A DNA stretch of 64,000 bases from Gillisella taibaishanensis (GCF_001938985.1 NZ_MKIN01000021.1:434001-498000), one strand, 5' to 3'; positions 26,041 through 36,262 are shown, numbered from the stretch's first letter. Notes: generated by a model not told the origin, from the sequence alone. A program made the numbers and translations.

Positions 26041-26067
26041 GCCCCGCCGCGGCTGTCGTGGCGGGGC
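26041..26067 (+). other. Intergenic GC-rich hairpin
   Basis: GCCCCGCC (26041-26048) pairs with GGCGGGGC (26060-26067) around an 11-base loop, just after the binding-protein stop. There is no T-tract. It probably stabilises the binding-protein message or lowers read-through to the ATPase and permeases. Confidence 0.5.
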
Positions 26068-26168
26068 CTATACGCATCATCCCCGCTACATTTCTCCCGG
26101 ATCTCAGGCGGCCAGCCATCAAGATCCGGGACGGCTTGCCTATTTTATTTCGCAGACAGGAGATTGCC

Positions 26169-27269
26169 TTGGTCTCGCCAGCCCCTCTATCGACGCCACC
26201 AGTTGCCCAACCCAAACAGGGGGCGAAGCTTGAGCTTGTCGGTCTTCGCCGCGCCTTCGGAGCCTACAAGGCGCTCGATGGTATCGATCTCGCCATCGAG
26301 CCCGGCGAATTTATCGCCCTGCTCGGCCCTTCCGGCTGTGGCAAGTCCACGGCGCTGAACTGCATTGCCGGCCTGCTGCCGCTGACCGGCGGCGAGATCA
26401 GGGTCGGCGGCCAGCGCATCGACCAATTGGAGCCGGAAAAGCGCGGCTTCGGCATGGTGTTCCAGAGCTATGCACTGTTTCCGCATATGAGCGTGCGCCG
26501 CAATGTCGGCTTCGGTCTTGCGATGCAGGGGATCAAGGGTGCGGAGGCGGATCGCCGCATCGAGGCTGCTCTCAATCTCGTCCGTCTCGGCTCGCAGGCG
26601 GACAAACTGCCCGGTCAGCTCTCCGGCGGCCAGCAGCAGCGCGTCGCCATTGCCCGCGCCATCGTCATCCGTCCGCCCGTGGTGCTGATGGACGAGCCGC
26701 TCTCCAATCTCGATGCAAAGCTGCGTCTGGAAATGCGCGCCGATATCCGCGCCATCCACGATCAGATCGGCTCGACCACGATTTACGTCACCCACGACCA
26801 GGACGAGGCGCTGTCGATGGCCGACCGGATCGTGGTGATGAGCCAGGGCCATATCCGTCAGATCGGTACGCCCGAAGATCTCTACATGCGCCCCAACCAC
26901 GTCGATGTCGCCGATTTCATGGGCTTCCGCACCAGGGTTGCCGGTCGGATCACCGCCGTATCCGGCGATCAGGCCCAGATCGATGCGGCAGGTGCTACGA
27001 TCACAGGCACGATCCGCGAGCCGGTCTCTGTCGGCGATCCTGCCGTGCTCAGCGCCCGACCAGAGGATCTGATCGCGGTTGGCGATGGCAGCGGTATTCC
27101 GGTGACTGTCAAATCCATGGAATATCGCGGCCGCGCATTCTTTGGTGCCGCCGAGGCACACAACGGCGCGGAAGTGCATTTCCGCTCCGATAGCCTGCTG
27201 CCGCGCGGCACGGCCACCAGCGTGCGCCCGGCCGAAGGCCGCGCCCTGATCTTCCGGGGTGACGCATGA
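26169..27269 (+). CDS. ABC transporter ATPase (PotA/UgpC type)
   Basis: ATPase of 366 residues with Walker [10 protein letters not shown], signature LSGGQQQR, Walker [12 protein letters not shown] and H-loop in VTHDQDEA, followed by a C-terminal TOBE-like domain (from about 270). The open frame begins at 26058, but the added residues (Arg/Pro-rich) run through the intergenic hairpin. TTG 26169 has AGGAGA five bases upstream and starts just before the conserved domain. It overlaps the first permease by four bases. Confidence 0.88.
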   Translation: MVSPAPLSTPPVAQPKQGAKLELVGLRRAFGAYKALDGIDLAIEPGEFIALLGPSGCGKSTALNCIAGLLPLTGGEIRVGGQRIDQLEPEKRGFGMVFQSYALFPHMSVRRNVGFGLAMQGIKGAEADRRIEAALNLVRLGSQADKLPGQLSGGQQQRVAIARAIVIRPPVVLMDEPLSNLDAKLRLEMRADIRAIHDQIGSTTIYVTHDQDEALSMADRIVVMSQGHIRQIGTPEDLYMRPNHVDVADFMGFRTRVAGRITAVSGDQAQIDAAGATITGTIREPVSVGDPAVLSARPEDLIAVGDGSGIPVTVKSMEYRGRAFFGAAEAHNGAEVHFRSDSLLPRGTATSVRPAEGRALIFRGDA

Positions 27270-28144
27270 GCGACACATCTCTGCGCGTCAGACTTGCGGC
27301 CAAGGGTCTCGACGGCACGACACTGATGGTCGTTCCGGGCCTTCTCGTCATCCTGGCTCTGTTCATCTACCCCTTCGTCTATGGCGTGATCGACTCGCTG
27401 ACGCCGTCGGAAGGGGCCTGGTACACGAATTACGTCACGTTCTTCACCGACCAGTTCCAGTATCGCACCATTGGCGCGACGCTTTGGCTGGCGCTGCCGG
27501 TCACTATCGTCAATCTGGCGCTGGCGCTGCCAATCGCGTTTCGCGTGCGGTTGATGACCCGCCAACGGCTGTTGACCACCATTCTCGTGCTGCCGGTCAC
27601 GCTCGGCACGGTGTTCATTGCCGATGGCTTGCTGACCTTTCTCGGGCCACAGGGCTGGTTCAACCGCACGCTGATCCTGATCGGCATTCTCGATACGCCG
27701 ATCAAGCTCACCAACAATTACTGGGGCGTGTTTGCCTCGTTGCTGATTTCGGGCTTTCCCTTCGCCTTCCTGCTAACGCTCTCCTACGTGACAGGCATCG
27801 ATCCGGCCATCGAGCAGGCAGCGGCCACGCTCGGCGCCAATGCCCGCCGGCGGTTTACGAAAGTGTTCCTGCCGCTGCTGGTGCCGGGGCTTGCGGTTAC
27901 CTTCTGCCTGTCCTTCGTCCAGGCGTTTGCAGTCTTTCCCTCAGCCGTGCTGCTCGGCGCGCCGGCGGGACCCACCAGAGTGATCTCGATTGCCGCCTAT
28001 CAGGCTGCCTTCGAGCAATATAACCACTCGCTCGGGTCAGCCATCGCCATCATCATGGGCATCGTCGAACTGTTGATCGTCGCCGCCGTGTTGACGCTGC
28101 GCTCCTTTTTCTATCGCGGCCCCGTCGCCGGAACGAAAGGATAA
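27266..28144 (+). CDS. ABC transporter permease, PotB-like
   Basis: Inner-membrane permease of 292 residues with six predicted helices. The coupling segment is near IEQAAATLGANARRRFTKVF. It overlaps the ATPase gene by four bases and is three bases before the second permease. Together with 28148-28990 it forms the channel for the binding protein at 24843-26021. Confidence 0.9.
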   Translation: MSDTSLRVRLAAKGLDGTTLMVVPGLLVILALFIYPFVYGVIDSLTPSEGAWYTNYVTFFTDQFQYRTIGATLWLALPVTIVNLALALPIAFRVRLMTRQRLLTTILVLPVTLGTVFIADGLLTFLGPQGWFNRTLILIGILDTPIKLTNNYWGVFASLLISGFPFAFLLTLSYVTGIDPAIEQAAATLGANARRRFTKVFLPLLVPGLAVTFCLSFVQAFAVFPSAVLLGAPAGPTRVISIAAYQAAFEQYNHSLGSAIAIIMGIVELLIVAAVLTLRSFFYRGPVAGTKG

Positions 28145-28147
28145 TCC

Positions 28148-28990
28148 ATGATCCGCGATCAAGGCCTCGGCTCGAAACTCTGGCGCACCGGCGTCTGGGC
28201 GCTTGCCATTCTGTTCATCCTCAACCTCGTCGCAGTCATCGCGTCTGTCGTTGTCAATTCCTTTGCCCGGCGCTGGCTCGGCACCTGGCTACCGACCGGC
28301 TGGACCACGCGCTGGTATTCCGATGCCTGGGACGAGTTTCAGCTGTCGAGCGTCGTCAGCGTTACCTTCCAGATTACCTTTACCGTGGTGATCATTTCCG
28401 GCCTGCTCGGCGTCATCACCGCTTACGCGCTGGCAAGGCGCGAGTTTCCCGGCAAGCGGCTTGTGATCCTCACCTTCCTGCTGCCGCTGCTGGTGCCGCC
28501 GCTGACCTACGGTATTCCTCTTGCGACCGTTCTCTACAAGGTCGGGCTTGGCGGAACGTTCTGGGGCGTGGTGCTCATCAACCTCGTACCATCGCTGCCC
28601 TTTGTTATCCTTGTGATGATCCCCTTCATCGAGCAGATCGATCCGCGCATCGAGGCCGCCGCCCGGGTGTTTGGTGCCGGCACCTGGAGCCTGTTTATCC
28701 GCATCCTCTTCCCGCTGCTTTTGCCCGGCATGCTGGCAGCGCTGCTGCTGGTGCTGGTGCGCACCATCGCCATGTTCGAGCTCACCTTCCTGATTGCAGG
28801 CCCAACCACGCAGACCCTGGTCGTTTCCCTCTACTATGCCGTCTTTGCATCAGGGGTACGGGCCTCGCAGTCCATCGATGCCATGGCCGTGGTCTATATG
28901 GTGACGACACTGTTCTGGCTGGTTATCGCCCTGCAATTCGTCAGTCCGACCCAGATTGTCGCCCGGGCAAAACAGCAACCGGCAGCCTGA
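28148..28990 (+). CDS. ABC transporter permease, PotC-like
   Basis: Inner-membrane permease of 280 residues, the second half of the channel. The EAA-like loop is IEAAARVFGAGTWSLFIRIL. It is the last gene of this ABC operon and is followed by a strong hairpin. Confidence 0.9.
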   Translation: MIRDQGLGSKLWRTGVWALAILFILNLVAVIASVVVNSFARRWLGTWLPTGWTTRWYSDAWDEFQLSSVVSVTFQITFTVVIISGLLGVITAYALARREFPGKRLVILTFLLPLLVPPLTYGIPLATVLYKVGLGGTFWGVVLINLVPSLPFVILVMIPFIEQIDPRIEAAARVFGAGTWSLFIRILFPLLLPGMLAALLLVLVRTIAMFELTFLIAGPTTQTLVVSLYYAVFASGVRASQSIDAMAVVYMVTTLFWLVIALQFVSPTQIVARAKQQPAA

Positions 28991-29019
28991 TCGCAGGTAT
29001 TTATTCTGCGGCAGCAACT

Positions 29020-29044
29020 GACGGGCGCCAGACCGGCGCCCGTC
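29020..29044 (+). terminator. Strong hairpin after permease (terminator-like, no T-tract)
   Basis: Ten perfect pairs (29020-29029 with 29035-29044), loop AGACC. No T-run follows directly. It likely marks the 3' end of the Pot-type operon, possibly with Rho. Confidence 0.55.
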
Positions 29045-29061
29045 ATCGATCTGCATAAAAA

Positions 29062-29080
29062 ACTTCATCGTGACGTCACG
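29062..29080. promoter_or_regulatory. Candidate operator upstream of the Ugp-like operon
   Basis: Two readings overlap. One is a loose PhoB-type pair, ACTTCAT-N4-ACGTCAC (29062-29079), with an 11-bp period. The other is a perfect palindrome CGTGACGTCACG (29069-29080). Ugp systems are PhoB-controlled in other bacteria, but the match to the Pho box is weak. The site lies about 95 bp before the start codon at 29174. Confidence 0.3.
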
Positions 29081-29173
29081 GAAGCGTAGCCGATCCATCA
29101 CAAATGCCCGTTAGAACCCCCCTCAATTTCCGGGGGTCAATCGGAAGTCTTTTCCTGAAAAGAGGCATTTGCG

Positions 29174-30517
29174 ATGAAAAACTACGCTTTGAAGACGCTG
29201 CTTGCCGGCATGTTGGCAGCCACCGCGCTGGGTGCAACACCCGCCTTTGCCGAAAAGGTCAAATTCGAGTTCTGGTACGGCCTGTCGGGCGATCTCAGCG
29301 ACCGCGTCCAGGAAGCCTGCCATAAGTTCAACGACAGCCAGGCCGATTACGAAGTGGCCTGCGTCTCGCAGAACACCTATGACGCGACACTGCAAAACAC
29401 CATTGCCGCCTACCGCGCCAAGAAGCAGCCCGCCATTGCCCAGATCTACGACGCCGGCACGCTGGATATGATGCTCTCCAAAGCATTCATTCCCGCCAAG
29501 AAACTGATGGCCGACAACGGCTATAAGATCGACTGGAACAACTATTTCAGCGGCATCGCCAATTATTATGCGACGGAGAAGGGTGATCTGGAGTCCTTCC
29601 CGTTCAACTCCTCGACCGGCATGTTCTATTACAATCTTTCGGCATTCGAGAAGGCCGGCATCGACTTCAAGCCAGACACCTGGGAACATGTCGAGGAAGC
29701 CGCCCGCAAGCTGAAGGCTGCCGGCTATGATTGCCCGCTGGCCTTCAATTTCGATCCCTGGACCATGCTGGAGCAGTATTCGGCCATCCACAACCAGCCG
29801 ATTGCCAGCGAAGCCAATGGCTACAAGGGTCTCAACGCTCAGCTGGTCTTCAACAAGACCAAGTTCGTCGACCATGTAAAATTCTTCAAGAAGATGCAGG
29901 ATGAGAAGCTGTTTGTCGTCAAGACCAAGCAGCTCGGCATGGACGTGGTGCCTGCCTTCACCTCGCAGACCTGCCAGATGATGCAGACGTCGATTGCCGA
30001 CCACGGCACCGTCGGCAAGACTCTGCCGGACGGCGTCAAGTGGGAGGTCACCATGCTGCCCGTGGACAAGGGCACGGAACGTCGCAATTCGCTGGTTGGC
30101 GGCGCCTCGCTCTGGGTTCTCGCCGGCCGTCCGCAGGCTGAATACAAGGGCGCTGCCGCCTTCCTCAACTTCCTCGGCACGCCGGAAATGGGCCAGTGGT
30201 GGTCGACGGTCACGGGTTATATCCCCGTCACCAAGACCGGCTTCGATGCGATGAAGGCCAATGGCTTCTATGACAAGGCGCCGTACAAGGGCCGGGAACT
30301 GGCGATTGCCAGCCTGACCTATACGCCAACCTCGGAAAACACCCGCGGCATCCGTCTGGGCGGCTTCACCCAGATCCGCATGGAAGTCACCACCGCACTT
30401 GAAGCGATCTTTATGCAGAATGCCGATGTGCAGAAGCAGATCGATACGGCTGTCGAGCGCGGCAACGACGTTCTGCGCCGCTTTGAAAAGACCTATGCGG
30501 GCCAGAAGCTCGACTGA
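29174..30517 (+). CDS. ABC transporter substrate-binding protein, UgpB-like (family 1)
   Basis: Periplasmic binding protein of 447 residues with a clean signal peptide (MKNYALKTLLAGMLAATALG, cleavage after PAFA). The mature start VKFEFWYGLSGDLSDRVQEA and the SFPFNSSTGMFYYNLSAFEK segment are UgpB-like. The Shine-Dalgarno AGAGG (29161-29165) could be partly paired in a small hairpin (29148-29153 with 29158-29163). In classic Ugp systems the ligand is glycerol-3-phosphate or its diesters, but the accompanying TIM-barrel isomerase makes a sugar or polyol equally possible. Confidence 0.87.
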   Translation: MKNYALKTLLAGMLAATALGATPAFAEKVKFEFWYGLSGDLSDRVQEACHKFNDSQADYEVACVSQNTYDATLQNTIAAYRAKKQPAIAQIYDAGTLDMMLSKAFIPAKKLMADNGYKIDWNNYFSGIANYYATEKGDLESFPFNSSTGMFYYNLSAFEKAGIDFKPDTWEHVEEAARKLKAAGYDCPLAFNFDPWTMLEQYSAIHNQPIASEANGYKGLNAQLVFNKTKFVDHVKFFKKMQDEKLFVVKTKQLGMDVVPAFTSQTCQMMQTSIADHGTVGKTLPDGVKWEVTMLPVDKGTERRNSLVGGASLWVLAGRPQAEYKGAAAFLNFLGTPEMGQWWSTVTGYIPVTKTGFDAMKANGFYDKAPYKGRELAIASLTYTPTSENTRGIRLGGFTQIRMEVTTALEAIFMQNADVQKQIDTAVERGNDVLRRFEKTYAGQKLD

Positions 30518-30534
30518 TCGAGTTTCCCCTCTCC

Positions 30535-30570
30535 GGAGCCTGCCCTGCGGCGGGCTCCTTCTTCTTTTCG
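30535..30570 (+). terminator. Intra-operon attenuating terminator
   Basis: Stem 30535-30544 with 30549-30558 (ten pairs including one U-G), loop CTGC, followed by TTCTTCTTTTC. It lies between the binding protein and first permease genes, so it would make more binding protein than channel. Confidence 0.65.
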
Positions 30571-30592
30571 CCTTTGACTCGATTGGTTTTCC

Positions 30593-31483
30593 ATGGACAA
30601 GCGCTCGGTTTTCAAAAGCTGGTGGCTGCCGACGGCCTTTGCAGCGCCGCAGCTTCTGCTGATCTTCCTATTTTTCTACTGGCCCGCTGTGTCAGTGGTA
30701 AAATGGGCCTTCACGCTGGAGCCACCTTTCGGCGGCGCGGCGGAATTCGTCGGCTGGGCCAATTTCGTGGAAGTGTTTGCCGATCCGCTCTACTGGAGTT
30801 CGGTCACAGTTAGCCTGATCTTTGCCTTTTGCGGCGCCTCCGTCGCCATTCTGATCGGGCTGGTCCTCGCGCTCGCGGTCGATCGCGAATTGCCCGGCTC
30901 AGACCTGTTCCGCTTCGTCTACATCCTGCCGTTCGCAATTGCCGGCCCGGCTGCGGGCATGGCCTTCCGTTTCATTCTCTCCCCGGAACGCGGGCTCCTC
31001 GCGCCGCTCAATGCGCTCTACCCAGACTTCTGGAACCCGGCGAAATACAGCGCCCACGCGCTGATCCTCGTCATCATCATCTTCATCTGGAAATGGGCCG
31101 GCTATACCTTCATCTTTCTTCTGGCTGGCCTCCAGTCCGTGCCGCGCTCGCTGCTTGAGGCAGCCTCCATGGATGGGTCCGGGCCTATCCGCCGGGCCAT
31201 CGACATTCAGGTGCCGCTGTTGGCGCCCACCCTGTTCTTCCTGCTGGTGACGATGATGACCGAGGGCTTTGTCGGCTCCGACACCTTCGGCATCGTCGAG
31301 CGCACCACAGGCGGCGGCCCCAACCACGGTACGGAAGTCATGGTGCTTCGCATCGTGAACGAAGCCTTCCAGGGGCTGAACTATTCCGGCGCTTCAGCCC
31401 AGAGCATCGTCCTGATCGGCCTGATCATGATCTTCACCTTCATCCAATTCCGCTTCATCGAGAAGCGCGTGCATTACAAGTGA
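30593..31483 (+). CDS. ABC transporter permease, UgpA-like
   Basis: Inner-membrane permease of 296 residues with six helices. The N-terminus is FKSWWLPTAFAAPQLLLIFL and the EAA loop is SVPRSLLEAASMDGSGPIRR. It precedes the UgpE-like gene by seven bases. Confidence 0.9.
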   Translation: MDKRSVFKSWWLPTAFAAPQLLLIFLFFYWPAVSVVKWAFTLEPPFGGAAEFVGWANFVEVFADPLYWSSVTVSLIFAFCGASVAILIGLVLALAVDRELPGSDLFRFVYILPFAIAGPAAGMAFRFILSPERGLLAPLNALYPDFWNPAKYSAHALILVIIIFIWKWAGYTFIFLLAGLQSVPRSLLEAASMDGSGPIRRAIDIQVPLLAPTLFFLLVTMMTEGFVGSDTFGIVERTTGGGPNHGTEVMVLRIVNEAFQGLNYSGASAQSIVLIGLIMIFTFIQFRFIEKRVHYK

Positions 31484-31490
31484 GGCGGCG

Positions 31491-32378
31491 ATGATCCAGC
31501 GTACTCCCTGGTCGAATGCCCTGACCTATACTTTAATGGTTCTCGGCTTCCTCGTACTGATCGGCCCGTTCATTGTCATCATTTCCGGCGCAAGCCAGAC
31601 CATGGTGCAGATCAATGCGGTACCCTTCAATTTCGTGCCGCAGGACCAATTCCTGGTCAATCTGAAGACGGCCTGGACCCGCGCCAATCTCGGTACGGCC
31701 ATGCTCAACAGCTTCGCCATGGCTGTCATCGTTACCTTCGGCAAAGTGGCGCTGTCGGCAATGACCGCCTTTGCCATCGTCTTCTTCCGCACCCGGCTGA
31801 AGCATGTCTTCTTCTGGGTGGTATTCATCACCCTGATGCTGCCTTTGGAAGTGCGGGTCGTGCCGACCTATAGCGTTGCCGCAGACCTGTTTCAGCCGTT
31901 CAAGCTGCTGATTGGCGCGCTGACAGGTATCGAAATCTCCGTAGACTGGAACCTGCTCAATTCCTATGCCGGCCTGACCCTGCCGCTGGTCGCAACGGCC
32001 ACAGGCACTTTCCTCTACCGGCAGTTCTTCCTGACCTTGCCGGACGAGCTTGCCGAAGCCGCCCGCATGGATGGCTCCGGCCCGGTGCGCTTCTTCTTCG
32101 ATATCCTGTTGCCGCTGTCGCGCACCAATATGCTGGCGCTCACCACCATCATGTTCGTCTATGGCTGGAACCAGTATCTCTGGCCGCTTCTGATGGTTAC
32201 GGACCCGTCTTACACCACGGCGCTGATGGCACTGCGCAGCCTTGTGCCTTCCGACAACGGCACGCCGGACTGGAATGTGACCCTTGCAGGCTCGCTGATC
32301 ATCATGGCGCCGCCGCTTCTTCTCGTCGCGGTGCTGCAGCGCTGGTTCGTGCGCGGCCTGGTTTCTACCGAAAAATGA
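31491..32378 (+). CDS. ABC transporter permease, UgpE-like
   Basis: Inner-membrane permease of 295 residues. ATG 31491 follows GAGGCGGCG. The EAA loop is [20 protein letters not shown]. It forms a heterodimer with the UgpA-like permease and lies 25 bases before the ATPase gene. Confidence 0.9.
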   Translation: MIQRTPWSNALTYTLMVLGFLVLIGPFIVIISGASQTMVQINAVPFNFVPQDQFLVNLKTAWTRANLGTAMLNSFAMAVIVTFGKVALSAMTAFAIVFFRTRLKHVFFWVVFITLMLPLEVRVVPTYSVAADLFQPFKLLIGALTGIEISVDWNLLNSYAGLTLPLVATATGTFLYRQFFLTLPDELAEAARMDGSGPVRFFFDILLPLSRTNMLALTTIMFVYGWNQYLWPLLMVTDPSYTTALMALRSLVPSDNGTPDWNVTLAGSLIIMAPPLLLVAVLQRWFVRGLVSTEK

Positions 32379-32403
32379 TCAAGACCAAGAAAGTTTAACC
32401 ACA

Positions 32404-33555
32404 ATGGCTGACATCCAGATCCGCGACGTCCGCAAATCCTACGGCAAGACGCCGACGCTGCACGGCATCGATCTTGTCTTTGCCTCGGGCGAATTCGTCG
32501 TCATCCTCGGCCCATCCGGCTGCGGCAAGTCTACTCTGCTACGCATGATCGCCGGGCTTGAGGACATCACCTCGGGCGAAATCGCCATCGATGGTCGCGT
32601 CGTCAACAAGCTCGAGCCGCGCGAGCGCGGCTGCGCCATGGTCTTCCAGAATTACGCGCTCTATCCGCACATGACCGTCGCCGGCAATATCGGCTATGCT
32701 CTGAAGGTCGCTGGTGTGCCGAAGGCCGAACGCGAGCGGCGCATCGCCGAGACCGCCAAGATCGTCGGTCTCCAGGATTATCTGGACCGCCGCCCGGCCG
32801 CGCTGTCCGGCGGCCAGCGCCAGCGTGTCGCCATGGCACGTGCCATCATCCGCGAGCCGAAAGTGTTTCTGTTCGACGAGCCTCTGTCCAATCTGGATGC
32901 CAAGCTGCGCGTCAGCATGCGCGCCGAAATCCGCAAGCTGCATCAGCGGCTGTCGGCCACCTCGGTGTTCGTTACCCATGACCAGGTCGAGGCGATGACG
33001 CTGGCGGATCGGCTAGTGGTGATGAACCGCGGCCATGTCGAACAGGTTGGCCGGCCCCTCGACATCTATCACCGTCCCGCCAGCACCTTCGTTGCCTCCT
33101 TCATCGGTTCGCCGGCCATGAACCTGTTCAAGACCCGCGTCGAAGTCGAAACAGCCACCGTGCGGCTCGGCGAAGCTATGGTCGACATCGATCCGGTCGC
33201 TGCCCATGTGCTGCGCGGTCGCGATATCATCGTCGGCATCAGGCCCGAGCAATGCAGGCTCGCCGCTCCCGGGGAAAAGGGTATTCCGGCGATAATCGAA
33301 TTCGTCGAGGAGCTCGGCACCGGCCGGATGGTTCATTGCGACATCGCCGGAGAGGCGTTTGCCGTCGCCGTGCCTGAAGAGGCGGAAGTCGCAGCCGGAG
33401 ATCGGGTCACGCTGACGCTGCCTCTGCAGCAACTGCATTTCTTCGACAGCGAAAGCCAGAAACGGATCGAGCTGTCGCCCGTGCCTTTGCCCGCCCAGCC
33501 CAAAACGGCTGCCGGCCTTTCTACCTTGATCCAACCCACTGGAGTTCATTCATGA
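32404..33555 (+). CDS. ABC transporter ATPase, UgpC-like
   Basis: ATPase of 383 residues: Walker [10 protein letters not shown], signature LSGGQRQR, Walker [13 protein letters not shown]-loop VTHDQVEA, then a C-terminal OB/TOBE regulatory domain. It overlaps the TIM-barrel gene by four bases, so the isomerase belongs to this transporter operon. Confidence 0.92.
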   Translation: MADIQIRDVRKSYGKTPTLHGIDLVFASGEFVVILGPSGCGKSTLLRMIAGLEDITSGEIAIDGRVVNKLEPRERGCAMVFQNYALYPHMTVAGNIGYALKVAGVPKAERERRIAETAKIVGLQDYLDRRPAALSGGQRQRVAMARAIIREPKVFLFDEPLSNLDAKLRVSMRAEIRKLHQRLSATSVFVTHDQVEAMTLADRLVVMNRGHVEQVGRPLDIYHRPASTFVASFIGSPAMNLFKTRVEVETATVRLGEAMVDIDPVAAHVLRGRDIIVGIRPEQCRLAAPGEKGIPAIIEFVEELGTGRMVHCDIAGEAFAVAVPEEAEVAAGDRVTLTLPLQQLHFFDSESQKRIELSPVPLPAQPKTAAGLSTLIQPTGVHS

Positions 33556-34457
33556 CCGAGATCATTTCAGCCATCGGTTTTTGCAATCGCACTGGTCATG
33601 GCGACCTGACCACGCTCGATGCCTCGCTGCGTGAAATCGCCGATACCGGCGCAACAGCCTGCGAAATCGGCATCTACGGCGAGGAAATCGTCTCGGGCGG
33701 TCGCATTATCGAGGATCGCACCCAGCGGGTTGCCGACATCGTCAGCCAGTATTCGTTCAAGAAGCTATCGCTGCACGGCCAGATCAGCTCGAATTTCATG
33801 GACCGCGAACATCTGCATTTGCAGAAGAAGGTCGTGCGGGCCATGCTGGAACTGTGCAACCGGCTTGGTGCTGGCATTCTCGTCCATCATTCGGGCGCAA
33901 CCCAGTTGGCCGATGGCGTCAACGGCCCCGATCTCGACAAGATGGAGCGCGAGGCGCTGGCCGAGATGGCCGATGTCGCCAAGGGATATGGCGTGCGTAT
34001 CGCGCTTGAAAACATCTTCACGACGGAATCCGGGCAATATCGCCAGACCCCGGCGCAGGTGGGCGAAACAGTCAAGGCCGTCGGCCATGACAACCTTGTC
34101 GCCCTGATCGACTTTTCCCACGCCTATATCGAATCCACTTTCAAGGGCCTGGATTTCCGCGAGCAACTGCGCGCCATGGCGCCGGTCACCGGCCATCTGC
34201 ATGTGCATGACAGCTTTGGCCTGCCCTATACGATGAAGGAATTCTTCCATCGGGCCGAAGCAACCGCGCTTGGGATTGGTGACCTGCATCTACCGATCGG
34301 CTGGGGCGACATTGCCTGGGACGAGATCTTCGCCGAGCTCACCTTCCTGCCGGACACCACGCTGATCATGGAAATCGGCGCCGAGCGTTTCCTCGACCAG
34401 CAGCCCGCCTGCCTCGAGCGCGCCCGCGGTCTGGCGCATCTTGTCAACGCGGCCTGA
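33552..34457 (+). CDS. Sugar-phosphate isomerase/epimerase-like TIM barrel
   Basis: Cytosolic TIM-barrel protein of 301 residues of the xylose isomerase-like/AP endonuclease 2 family. Metal-ligand-like positions are in [31 protein letters not shown] and [10 protein letters not shown]. Such proteins isomerise or epimerise sugars, keto acids or polyols. In E. coli the equivalent place is taken by the UgpQ diesterase, so the operon is not a plain Ugp system. A strong terminator follows. Confidence 0.85.
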   Translation: MTEIISAIGFCNRTGHGDLTTLDASLREIADTGATACEIGIYGEEIVSGGRIIEDRTQRVADIVSQYSFKKLSLHGQISSNFMDREHLHLQKKVVRAMLELCNRLGAGILVHHSGATQLADGVNGPDLDKMEREALAEMADVAKGYGVRIALENIFTTESGQYRQTPAQVGETVKAVGHDNLVALIDFSHAYIESTFKGLDFREQLRAMAPVTGHLHVHDSFGLPYTMKEFFHRAEATALGIGDLHLPIGWGDIAWDEIFAELTFLPDTTLIMEIGAERFLDQQPACLERARGLAHLVNAA

Positions 34458-34483
34458 GAACAGGCAACTTTGATCATCTATGA

Positions 34484-34510
34484 AGCGTCCCGCTAGCGGG
34501 ACGCTTTTTT
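34484..34510 (+). terminator. Rho-independent terminator, Ugp-like operon
   Basis: A perfect 22-base palindrome (34484-34505) followed by TTTTT. It lies between convergent genes, and may also stop minus-strand transcripts from the regulator gene at 34521. Confidence 0.9.
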
Positions 34511-34520
34511 CATAAGCAAC

Positions 34521-35159
34521 CTATTCCTGAGGTTTCACCTGATCCCATATCCGCACGAGATCGGCGACAGAGCGGGCATTGAGCTTGCGCATCAGATGGG
34601 CGCGACGCACCTTGACGGTGATTTCGCTGACGCCGATCGCACCGGCGATCTGCTTGTTGAGCAGTCCCTGGACCACCAGTTCCATCACCTCGCACTCGCC
34701 CGGCGTCAGTTTTTGCCAAAGCGCCATGAGATCCGCCGAAGACTGAGCCTGCCGGCGGTTCTGGCTGTCGAGTGCGATGCCCTGCTGGATCGCATCGAGC
34801 AGGTCTTGATCGCGAAACGGCTTGGTCAGGAATTCGATGGCGCCGTTCTTCATCGCCTTGACCGACATGGCGATATCACCGTGGCCGGTAATGAAAATGA
34901 CAGGCAGCTTCAGGCCAAGCCGCTCCATCTGTTGTTGGAACTCAAGCCCGCTCTGACCCGGCATCCTGACGTCAAGCACCAGGCAGCCGGGCGCATCGAC
35001 AAGCGGCGTGGCTAGAAAGTCCTGAACCGAGCCATGCGACCGCACCTGTAGGCCGACTGAGGCCAGAAGATCCTCCAAAGCGACCCGCACCGACAGATCG
35101 TCATCCACGACATAGACAATCGGCTCTCCAGCCGTTTCCGTTACAAGACCATCCGTCAT
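34521..35159 (-). CDS. FixJ/NarL-type response regulator
   Basis: A 212-residue regulator with a receiver domain (D20/D21, phospho-acceptor D63 in LVLDVRMPG, Lys in LTKPF) and a C-terminal LuxR-type helix-turn-helix (about 150-205: LTPGECEVMELVVQG, NKQIAGAIGVSEITVKVRR). It overlaps its kinase gene by four bases. Its likely target is the divergent ABC operon at 36607. Confidence 0.92.
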   Translation of the reverse strand: MTDGLVTETAGEPIVYVVDDDLSVRVALEDLLASVGLQVRSHGSVQDFLATPLVDAPGCLVLDVRMPGQSGLEFQQQMERLGLKLPVIFITGHGDIAMSVKAMKNGAIEFLTKPFRDQDLLDAIQQGIALDSQNRRQAQSSADLMALWQKLTPGECEVMELVVQGLLNKQIAGAIGVSEITVKVRRAHLMRKLNARSVADLVRIWDQVKPQE

Positions 35160-36262
35160 GCGCCCGCGTCCTCCGCACCGATCTCTCCTGGTCCGCCACG
35201 GGCGTGATCCGCCGCCAGCAGGCTGAACTGCACGACCGTGCCCATACGATGCGCCGAGACAACCGAAATGCGGCCGCCATGAGATTCGACAATCGAACGG
35301 CTGATGGCAAGCCCTATGCCCATGCCTGTTTCCTTGGTGGTCCAGAAGGCTTCGAACAGATGATCGAGCGCATTCTGCTTCATGCCGATGCCGGTGTCGG
35401 CAACAGCCAGAACGATGGTTCCTGCGCCGTCGCGCGACGTCGAGACCGTCAGCTCCCGCTTGAAGCTCGGGACGCCAGCCATTGCCTCGATAGCATTGAG
35501 CAAAAGATTGCTGATCACCTGCTGAATCTGGATCTTATCGGCCATGACAAGCGGCAAATCGTCGGCAAGCGCGATCCGCAGGGCAATGCTATTAATCTCG
35601 ATCTCGTGTTCGGCAAGACTAAGCGCCTCGACCGTCGCCTCGTTGAGATCGAACGGTTCCTGTTGCGGCGGTCCGCTCTTTGCTAAGCGCCGCACCCGCA
35701 CGATGACGTCACTTGCCCGCTTCGCGTCAGCGCCAATGCGCTCCGCCGCCTGGCGTGCCCTCTCAACATTCGGCGGCGTATGATCGAGCCATCGGCGGCA
35801 GGCATCCGCGCTGGTCGATACCGCCGCCAAGGGCTGGTTGACCTCGTGGGCGATGGAGGCGGTCAACTCGCCAAGCCGCGTCAGCCGCGCCATGCGGGAA
35901 AACTGCGCCTGTGCGTCATAGATCGCCGCCTGAGCCGCGACGATCTTCAGCGCGAGATAGGTGGTGATGCCGATGGCGCAGGTGCTGATGCCGCAATTGA
36001 ACAGCCCGCTCTCGAACGAACCGCGCCGCGTCAAAAACAGGCTCAACACCGTCAGCCCAATGCAGATCAGCGCCAGAACGGCGACGCCGCGCATCGACAG
36101 AAAGCCGATGGCGATCAAGATGACGGCGATATAGAAAACCGAGAAGGCGATTTCGAAATTGGTGATTGTATCGGCGGCAAAGATGCAGCCGAGCAGGAAC
36201 AGGATGAAAACAGCCCGCAGCCTCGGCCGGTTCTGATGCTGGGAAAGCAAAGTGTGTTTCAT
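35156..36262 (-). CDS. FixL/TodS-like sensor histidine kinase, membrane-bound
   Basis: Sensor kinase of 368 residues with about four membrane helices in the first 110 residues and almost no periplasmic domain. The phospho-acceptor H139 is in SIAHEVNQPLAAV; the ATPase domain has LLLNAIEAM, DTGIGM and GMGIGLAI. No PAS or haem domain is visible, so this is not an oxygen-sensing FixL. Ligand sensing must be in or at the membrane. It is divergent from the ABC importer at 36607. Confidence 0.9.
   Translation of the reverse strand: MKHTLLSQHQNRPRLRAVFILFLLGCIFAADTITNFEIAFSVFYIAVILIAIGFLSMRGVAVLALICIGLTVLSLFLTRRGSFESGLFNCGISTCAIGITTYLALKIVAAQAAIYDAQAQFSRMARLTRLGELTASIAHEVNQPLAAVSTSADACRRWLDHTPPNVERARQAAERIGADAKRASDVIVRVRRLAKSGPPQQEPFDLNEATVEALSLAEHEIEINSIALRIALADDLPLVMADKIQIQQVISNLLLNAIEAMAGVPSFKRELTVSTSRDGAGTIVLAVADTGIGMKQNALDHLFEAFWTTKETGMGIGLAISRSIVESHGGRISVVSAHRMGTVVQFSLLAADHARGGPGEIGAEDAGA

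Noticed and set aside
26058..26168. N-terminal extension of the Pot-type ATPase
   Set aside because: Runs through an intergenic hairpin; TTG 26169 has AGGAGA at proper spacing.
35156..36262. Oxygen-sensing FixL
   Set aside because: No PAS or haem-binding region; the N-terminus is only membrane helices.
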